Assembly: GCA_028749235.1 (NCBI GenBank)
Contig: JAQULS010000015.1
Coordinates: 1 to 35,923 of the forward strand
Reading direction: 5' to 3'
Length of the DNA: 35,923 bases
DNA from: Acidobacteriota bacterium
Lineage (GTDB): Bacteria; Acidobacteriota; Aminicenantia; Aminicenantales; UBA4085
Below are positions 30,968 to 35,923 of this stretch, piece after piece. Below the pieces are notes generated by a model. That model ran no database searches. It saw only the letters and a list, made by a program, of their open reading frames with translations, and was not told the origin of the DNA. A program made the translations under genes and the position numbers. The first letter of the stretch is position 1, and each line of letters begins with the position of its first letter.

Positions 30968-32962
30968 TCAATGCGCCGCGGGGGCCGTCCCCCGCGGCGA
31001 GCTTCCCCGATCGGGAATGCCGGGCGTCTTGAACCAGGATGCCAGGAATTCCCGTAGCGGACCGGGATAGACCGCTCTTTTGACGTTCGCCCAGGTGCGC
31101 TGATCGCCGGTGGCATAATACAGGTACGTCCGGCCGCCGGCTTCCTGCAGCTCGGGATCGGAGGCGTTGATGCCTTCGTCGAGCCCCTCCGGCGCCAGCA
31201 CCGGACCGGCGGAACTCAATTCCCAATGGATCAGGTCGCGCGAGCGGGCGATATACGTCTCGAAAAACCAGCGGGGCTTGCGGTGCTCGAGATACAGGGC
31301 GTAGTAGTAGCCGCCGGCGAATCGCAGGCAGGGGCATGCGGCGTAGCGGTCGGCGCCGAAGACGGCCTCGGGCCGCTTCGTCCAAGACCAGAGGTCCTTG
31401 GAGACGGCGAATTTGATGGTGAAGGCCGGGTAGGCCGGATCGTCCGATTCGTAGGCCATGACGAAACTGTCAGGCCCCCGGCAGACGGACGTGTTGAAGA
31501 GGCCCTCGTTCTCCCCCTTGACGGCCAAGCGCGATTCCCAACGCCGCAGGTCGCGCGACCGGAAGACCGTGACGTCCCGCCATCCGGCCGGCTCCCAGCG
31601 CGAAGCGAAGGCGTAGGCCGTTCCCCCGTGGACGATGATCGAGGCGAGACTGTACCCGACACCGAAGCGGGAGAGCTCCTCACCGGTCGCGGCATCCCGG
31701 ATCAAGAGGACGTAGTCCCTGGTCGGCCCGCCCGAGGCAGGGCGCCGGCATTCCAGATGGAGGCGGCGGCCATGCCACACGAACGGCGCCATCTCGCAGA
31801 GATTCGCCCGCACGGTCTCACGGGCGATATAGGGAGAAGGCCGGCGGGCCGGCGCGGGGAGAATCGCCTGGAATGCGTCCACCGGCCAGCCGCCCAAGCG
31901 GAAGATCCCCTTGGGCACCTCCTGCTGGAATTGGACATAGGCTTTCACGTCGCCCTTGACCGTGTAGCCGATCTCCCCGGCCGTCTCCTTCTTCACGATC
32001 ACGCCGAAGACCTTGTAGCCCATCAGGGTCGTGTCCTCGAGGTCGACGTGCAGGAGCTTGCCTTCCTGGACGCTCTGGATGATGCCGTCGGTCGGGGTGC
32101 CCGCCGGCTGGGAGAAGTTGAGCGTCACCAGCCGGCAGCGCGCCGCCTTGATCCGGGTAAACGTATGGAATCCGAAGTTGCTCGCCTTCAGCGAGCACTG
32201 CGGCCCGACCAGGACGCAGTCCTCGAAGACGACGTCCGGAGAGGCGGGCATGACCTGGTTCTCGACCCGGCAGTACGCGCCGGCGGTGTCGCCCCAGAAG
32301 TCCAGGGCCCAGAGGCGGCAGCGGCGGAAGGTGATCGGCTCGTCGGGGCGCGAGAGGCAGCTCGCCACCCCGCCGCCGAAGGCGCGGCCGATGGAGACGC
32401 AGTCCTCCACGAGCACGCTGAACGGCTCGACATGATCGGTGAGATCGAAAAAGATCCCGCCGTCTCCCCCCGTCACGTAGAGGTTCGCCAGCCGCCAGCG
32501 GTCCCAGCCGACGGCGGAGAAGGTCTCTTCGGTATGCGCGGCCGACCAGCCCTTGGAGTAAGAGCGGATGGGGCCCCACCAGTCATAGGACTTGAAGCCC
32601 TTCTGCTCGGGATCGCCGCTGTCGATGACCACCGATCCCGTCGTGCCGGAGCCGAAGCGGCCGTCGACGTCACCGACGAGCTCGTTGTATCGCCCTTTGG
32701 CGCCGCGATGGGCCGGGAAGAGCATGGCCTCGAAATAGGTGTCGGGCCGGACGATCAGGCGATGCCCGCCGGCGTCGTCGGGCACCGCGGCCAGGGCCGC
32801 CCGGATGGTCGTGAAGGCCTTGGCCCAGGTCGAACCATCCGAGCCGTCGCCGAGCTTGGAGATGAAGATCGTCCGTCCGTCCGGCCGCGGCGGCGCGGCC
32901 GCTTCGGCCAGGGGGGCCAACCCCAGAGCCAGGCTCAAGCCCAAACCGAGGCATGCTTTCAT
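30968..32962 (-). CDS. Exported right-handed beta-helix protein with C-terminal GH43/GH32-like beta-propeller
   Basis: A 664-residue protein with signal peptide (MKACLGLGLSLALGLAPLAEA). The N-terminal half (about 25-370) has the short-strand, turn-rich pattern of pectate-lyase-like beta-helices, opening with FISKLGDGSDGSTWAKAFTT and containing repeated VxFEDCVLVG/CxL elements. The C-terminal half (about 400-620) shows blade motifs of five-bladed propeller glycosidases: TVFRSRDLRRWES, KFAVSKDLWSWTKRP, YIARSRDLIHWEL and GINASDPELQEAGGRTYLYY. The SDPEL acidic motif is typical of such enzymes, but the full catalytic triad could not be assigned. GGAGG lies 9 nt before the ATG at 32962; earlier in-frame ATG at 33013 overlaps the promoter. 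A two-domain plant- or algal-polysaccharide enzyme is likely (inference). Confidence 0.82.
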   Translation of the reverse strand: MKACLGLGLSLALGLAPLAEAAAPPRPDGRTIFISKLGDGSDGSTWAKAFTTIRAALAAVPDDAGGHRLIVRPDTYFEAMLFPAHRGAKGRYNELVGDVDGRFGSGTTGSVVIDSGDPEQKGFKSYDWWGPIRSYSKGWSAAHTEETFSAVGWDRWRLANLYVTGGDGGIFFDLTDHVEPFSVLVEDCVSIGRAFGGGVASCLSRPDEPITFRRCRLWALDFWGDTAGAYCRVENQVMPASPDVVFEDCVLVGPQCSLKASNFGFHTFTRIKAARCRLVTLNFSQPAGTPTDGIIQSVQEGKLLHVDLEDTTLMGYKVFGVIVKKETAGEIGYTVKGDVKAYVQFQQEVPKGIFRLGGWPVDAFQAILPAPARRPSPYIARETVRANLCEMAPFVWHGRRLHLECRRPASGGPTRDYVLLIRDAATGEELSRFGVGYSLASIIVHGGTAYAFASRWEPAGWRDVTVFRSRDLRRWESRLAVKGENEGLFNTSVCRGPDSFVMAYESDDPAYPAFTIKFAVSKDLWSWTKRPEAVFGADRYAACPCLRFAGGYYYALYLEHRKPRWFFETYIARSRDLIHWELSSAGPVLAPEGLDEGINASDPELQEAGGRTYLYYATGDQRTWANVKRAVYPGPLREFLASWFKTPGIPDRGSSPRGTAPAAH
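30974..30999. terminator. Strong GC hairpin between convergent M28 and beta-helix genes
   Basis: CGCCGCGGGGG (30974-30984), loop CCGT, CCCCCGCGGCG (30989-30999): a perfect 11-bp stem 9 bp after the M28 stop. It has no T-tract, so it is not a classical intrinsic terminator, but it may stabilise or end the M28 transcript. It doubles as the last codons of the opposite gene. Confidence 0.4.
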
Positions 32963-32983
32963 GATCCCGATCCTCCGGGCCGG

Positions 32984-33013
32984 ATGATATGCCCGGCTCC
33001 GGCGGAAAGTCAA
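32984..33013 (-). promoter_or_regulatory. Promoter of the beta-helix/propeller gene
   Basis: Minus strand TTGACT (33013-33008), 18 bp, TATCAT (32989-32984). It fills most of the 75-bp gap after the kinase gene and shows that the two minus-strand genes are separately transcribed. Confidence 0.6.
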
Positions 33014-33037
33014 AAACCGGGAGGGCGGGGCCCGCGA

Positions 33038-34510
33038 TCAGGACGGGTCAATCGGCCGGCGCGACACGATCCGGATCCTGGTCCCGCCGTTCCGATCGAC
33101 CTCGACGGCGCCGTCGATCTGCTCCGCCAGAAGATGAACGACCTGAAGCCCAAGGGTGGGAGTGGAGGCCGCGTCGATCTCGGGCGGGAGACTGACTCCG
33201 TCATCGGCGACGCTCAGCTCGAAGCCTCCGAAGGCCGGGATCTTCAGTCCGACTTCGATGGTCCCGTTGCGGCCGTCCGGGAAGGCGTGCAGCAGGGCGT
33301 TGATGATCAGCTCGTTGAGGATGAGGCCGCAAGGAATCGCCGTCTGGACGTCCAAGGACACTTTCTCGATATTCGTCGTCAACCGGACTTTCCGGGGATC
33401 GACCTGATGAAACTGGAAGAGATGGACGGCCAATTCCTGGACGTAGTCCCCGAAGTCGATCCTGGACAAGTCGCTGGAAGCGTAGAGCTTCTCGTGAACC
33501 ATGGCGATCGTCCGGATGCGGCCGTAGGTGGACCGGTAGAAGGCGCGGCAGGATTCGTCGCCTGTGGCGGCAAGCTGCAAGCGAAGCAGGCTGGTTATGA
33601 CCTGGAGGTTGCTCATGACCCGATGGTGGACTTCGCGCAGCAGGACTTCCTTCTCCGCCAGCGAAGTCTTGAGGCGATCCTCGTCTCTTTTTCGTTCGGT
33701 GATGTCCTCGGAGATGCCCAATAGATACTCCGGCTCGCCCCACTCGTCGAGCAAGGGGATCTTTTTCGTATGGATCGTCCGCGGGCCGTGAGTCCGTGTT
33801 TGAATCGTTTCCTCGGGGATATCGACGAGAGCCTTCTTGGTCAGGACTTCCCGGTCCTTGGACTGGAAAAAGCCGGCTTCCTCCTCGGGGAAGAAGTCGC
33901 GATCGGTCTTGCCGTAGAGATCCTCCCGACGAACCCCCAGCAAGTCCTCTCCGGCCTTGTTGAATCGGATGAACCTGAGGTCTTTGGCCTCCTTAACAAA
34001 AATCATGTTGGGGATATTCTCGACGATGCTCTCGAGGAACCCCCGCTCCTTCCGCAGGGAATCCTCGGCCTTCTTGCGCTCGGTAACGTCGATGTGCTGG
34101 ATGACGGCATGGCGGATCTTGCCGGACCGGTCCTTGATGGGGAAAATGGACACGTCGAGGATGACGACGACCCCGGCTTTCAGGGAGAGGCTGCGGAGGG
34201 ACGCGCTGTCGTAAACAAGGGGGAAGCGGACGTTCTTTCCTTCCCGGAAAACGGACTCCACAAGAGGCATGAAGCCCTGGCCCCGGACGATCCCGTCCCG
34301 CAGGACGTTGTACTTGCCGACAACCTCGTCCTCGTTGATGTTTAAAAGCTCGCACAGCGCCCGGTTGGCGTGGACGAGGTTGCCTTGGTCGTCCGAGATC
34401 CACGTCGGCGTCGGGCTCTGGTCGATCAAGCCGTCGATGAAGGCTTCCGCATCGCGGATGAATTCACTCGGACGCCGAGACTTGGAGGCTGTCTCTTCAT
34501 CATTGGCCAT
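33038..34510 (-). CDS. PAS-PAS sensor histidine kinase of the HisKA_2/HWE-like type
   Basis: A 490-residue soluble kinase, numbered from the ATG at 34510. PAS 1 is about 23-145 (SPTPTWISDDQGNLVHANRA, closing with QHIDVTERKKAE) and PAS 2 about 157-275 (NIPNMIFVKEAKDLRFIRFN, closing with GISEDITERKRD). The HisKA_2 helix carries H295-H296 in REVHHRVMSNLQVITSLLRL; the family normally has VKNN where this has VMSN. The ATPase domain shows LILNELIINALLHAFP (N-box) and VADDGVSLPP plus LGLQVVHLLAEQ. No TM helix and no adjacent response regulator, so it is an orphan cytoplasmic sensor. Start choice: AGGGGTGA precedes the ATG with 8-nt spacing; a GTG at 34522 with AGGAGG 9 nt upstream is the alternative. 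Confidence 0.9.
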   Translation of the reverse strand: MANDEETASKSRRPSEFIRDAEAFIDGLIDQSPTPTWISDDQGNLVHANRALCELLNINEDEVVGKYNVLRDGIVRGQGFMPLVESVFREGKNVRFPLVYDSASLRSLSLKAGVVVILDVSIFPIKDRSGKIRHAVIQHIDVTERKKAEDSLRKERGFLESIVENIPNMIFVKEAKDLRFIRFNKAGEDLLGVRREDLYGKTDRDFFPEEEAGFFQSKDREVLTKKALVDIPEETIQTRTHGPRTIHTKKIPLLDEWGEPEYLLGISEDITERKRDEDRLKTSLAEKEVLLREVHHRVMSNLQVITSLLRLQLAATGDESCRAFYRSTYGRIRTIAMVHEKLYASSDLSRIDFGDYVQELAVHLFQFHQVDPRKVRLTTNIEKVSLDVQTAIPCGLILNELIINALLHAFPDGRNGTIEVGLKIPAFGGFELSVADDGVSLPPEIDAASTPTLGLQVVHLLAEQIDGAVEVDRNGGTRIRIVSRRPIDPS

Positions 34511-34537
34511 GGGCTGATTCACCCCTGCTTGCCTCCT

Positions 34538-34566
34538 ACGGTAGGCCGGACCGGAAGCCTTGTCAA
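34538..34566 (-). promoter_or_regulatory. Possible promoter of the PAS histidine kinase
   Basis: Minus strand TTGACA (34566-34561), exact consensus, 17 bp, TACCGT (34543-34538). If used, transcription starts near 34531, after the AGGAGG at 34537-34532, which would exclude the GTG start at 34522 and favour the ATG at 34510. Confidence 0.4.
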
Positions 34567-34680
34567 TGCCCGCCATGACCCGGCCGGAAGGGCGGCTGGA
34601 TGAAAACGAAATAAGGGGAAACCAAATCATCCCTTTTATCGTCTATACTGATGGAGAATTATACGCTTCAGGAGGATTCC

Positions 34681-35923
34681 ATGCCGACTTCCCGTCCGCG
34701 GACTTTAAAGCCCGTCGTCCTGTTCCTTCTCCTGGCCGCCGTCCTGGCCGGGGCGTTCCCGCTCCAAGCTCAGGACCGTCCTTTATGGCTCCGATATCCG
34801 GCCATCTCGCCCGACGGCGGAACGATTCTGTTCTGTTATAAAGGCGACATTTACAGGGTGCCGTCCGCGGGCGGCCAGGCCGTGCCCTTGACCCTGGGCG
34901 AAGCCTACGACTACGCCCCGGTCTGGAGCGGCGACGGAAAGTCCATCGCTTTCGCCTCGGACCGGTTCGGCAATTTCGACGTCTTCCTGATGCCCGCCGC
35001 GGGCGGCGAGGCCAAGCGTCTGACGTATCATTCCGCCGCCGACATCCCCAGCGCCTTCACCGCCGGTGACAAGGCCGTCCTGTTCGCCTCGGCCCGCCTG
35101 GATTCGGCGTCCAACGTGCAGTTCGCGTCGGGCACCTTCCCCGAGCTTTACAGCGTCCCGGTGGGGGGAGGAGAAGCCGCCCTCGTCCTGACCCAGCCGG
35201 CCGTTTCGGCGACGGTCAGCCCGGCCGGCGACAAGCTCATCTATCACGACGCCAAGGGCTACGAGAGCGCCTGGCGCAAGCACCACGTCTCCGCCGTGAC
35301 CCGGGACATCTGGGTCTACGACCTAAAAGCCAAGAAAAACACCCAACTGACGACGTTCAAGGGCGAGGACCGCAATCCCGTCTTCGACGCCAACGGGGAC
35401 GACTATTACTACCTGAGCGAGCAGAACGGCACCTTCAACGTCTATAAGAGCTCGTTGAGCAAGCCGGCCGCTTCAACCCGGGTGACGAACTTCAATAAAA
35501 ATCCCGTCCGCTTCCTGACCCGTTCCGACGCGGGCGTTCTCTGCTTCGGCTACGACGGCGAAATCTACACCCAGACCGGCGCGGGCTCGCCCCGCAAGGT
35601 CGATATCCGCATCGCCGCGGACGGCCGCCAGGTACTGGCACAGACCACGCCGATCAGCGGCATCACGGAAATGCGGCTCTCGCCCAACGGCAAGGAGATC
35701 GCCTACGTCTTCCGCGGCGAAGTCTTCGTGGGCAGTGTCGAGGGCGGCCAGGCCAAGCGCATCACCGAAACGCCCGCCCAGGAACGGAGCGTCAGTTTCA
35801 GCCCCGACGGACGGACGCTCGTCTACGCCGCCGAGCGGGACAACAACTGGAACATCTACACGGCCTCGATCGTGCGGAAAGAGGAGCCGTACTTCTACGC
35901 CTCGACCGTTCTTAAAGAGGCGC
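34681..35923 (+). CDS. Tricorn-like/S41 protease, N-terminal part, cut by window edge
   Basis: An open frame of 414 codons from the ATG at 34681, AGGAGG 5 nt upstream, running off the window. Signal peptide: MPTSRPRTLKPVVLFLLLAA, cleavage after LQA. The rest is a TolB/PD40-type beta-propeller: LRYPAISPDGGTILFCYKGD, APVWSGDGKSIAFASDRFGN, TATVSPAGDKLIYHDA, EMRLSPNGKEIAYVFRGEV and RSVSFSPDGRTLVYAAERDN. Together with the order of blades this is the opening of bacterial tricorn-protease homologues, which carry an S41-type serine protease and PDZ domain at the C-terminus, outside this window. A TATACT (34644-34649) could be its -10 box, without a clear -35. Divergent from the PAS kinase across 170 bp. 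It complements the M28 peptidase in peptide degradation (inference). Confidence 0.88.
   Translation, partial: MPTSRPRTLKPVVLFLLLAAVLAGAFPLQAQDRPLWLRYPAISPDGGTILFCYKGDIYRVPSAGGQAVPLTLGEAYDYAPVWSGDGKSIAFASDRFGNFDVFLMPAAGGEAKRLTYHSAADIPSAFTAGDKAVLFASARLDSASNVQFASGTFPELYSVPVGGGEAALVLTQPAVSATVSPAGDKLIYHDAKGYESAWRKHHVSAVTRDIWVYDLKAKKNTQLTTFKGEDRNPVFDANGDDYYYLSEQNGTFNVYKSSLSKPAASTRVTNFNKNPVRFLTRSDAGVLCFGYDGEIYTQTGAGSPRKVDIRIAADGRQVLAQTTPISGITEMRLSPNGKEIAYVFRGEVFVGSVEGGQAKRITETPAQERSVSFSPDGRTLVYAAERDNNWNIYTASIVRKEEPYFYASTVLKEA

Noticed and set aside
31226-33724. A 2.5-kb open frame on the plus strand
   Set aside because: It runs antisense to two well-supported genes (beta-helix protein, PAS kinase) and to their promoter. 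Its product is low in recognisable motifs and rich in Gly, Arg, Asp and Val, as expected from the complement of GC-rich coding DNA.
34520-34522. GTG start for the PAS kinase with AGGAGG 9 nt upstream
   Set aside because: Kept as an alternative only. The TTGACA-17-TACCGT promoter would start the transcript after this site, and AGGGGTGA before the ATG at 34510 is adequate.

Overview
The window looks like a chromosomal segment from a GC-rich, Gram-negative, probably heterotrophic bacterium. The evidence is Sec and Tat signal peptides, lipoboxes, predicted outer-membrane beta-barrels, strong AGGAGG-type ribosome binding sites and few short intergenic gaps. The gene content (GH172/DUF2961 proteins, Tat-exported Gfo/Idh/MocA oxidoreductase, M28 peptidase, tricorn-like protease, HEAT proteins behind an ECF sigma factor) fits Acidobacteriota or Candidatus Aminicenantes. 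That assignment is inference from gene style; no rRNA or other marker is present. I saw no tRNA, rRNA, CRISPR array, insertion sequence or phage gene. No gene-free gap exceeds 300 bp.

Layout. 1-734 (-): truncated exported protein. 898-2112 (-): cytoplasmic GH63-like glycosidase. 2297-3592 (+): outer-membrane protein, followed by an OmpR-type response regulator and sensor kinase (3648-5766). 5741-12001: a carbohydrate block with a GH36-type alpha-galactosidase (-), a divergent GH172/DUF2961 protein (+) and a second, tail-to-tail GH172/DUF2961 lipoprotein (-). That lipoprotein is the last gene of a four-gene minus-strand operon (16576 to 9980): DUF5703/GH95-like protein, Tat-exported oxidoreductase, exported xylose-isomerase-like protein, GH172 lipoprotein. 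16775-17383 (+): small beta-barrel protein of lower GC. 17535-21351 (+): operon of ECF sigma factor, zinc-finger anti-sigma factor and two exported HEAT-repeat proteins, closed by a clear intrinsic terminator. 21593-24019 (-): large TPR lipoprotein of lower GC. 24177-25208 (-): four-TM protein. 25472-28758 (+): GH29-like lipoprotein translationally coupled to an exported Ig/FN3-like protein. 28856-30964 (+): M28 peptidase fused to a degenerate cyclophilin domain. 30968-32962 (-): beta-helix plus beta-propeller protein. 33038-34510 (-): PAS-PAS histidine kinase. 34681-end (+): start of a tricorn-like protease.

How it works together. Most of the window is an exported glycan-processing inventory (alpha-galactoside, fuco-/arabino-/fructofuranoside-type and pectin-like targets are possible), with two-component and ECF signalling beside it. 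The most interesting items are the exported oxidoreductase/isomerase/GH172 operon, the sigma/anti-sigma/double-HEAT operon whose HEAT proteins share an alternating 64-residue super-repeat, and the M28-cyclophilin chimera whose cyclophilin catalytic segment appears replaced by a Gly/Pro linker. Several genes share a recognisable TTGAC(A/T), 17-18 bp, TAnnnT promoter pattern.
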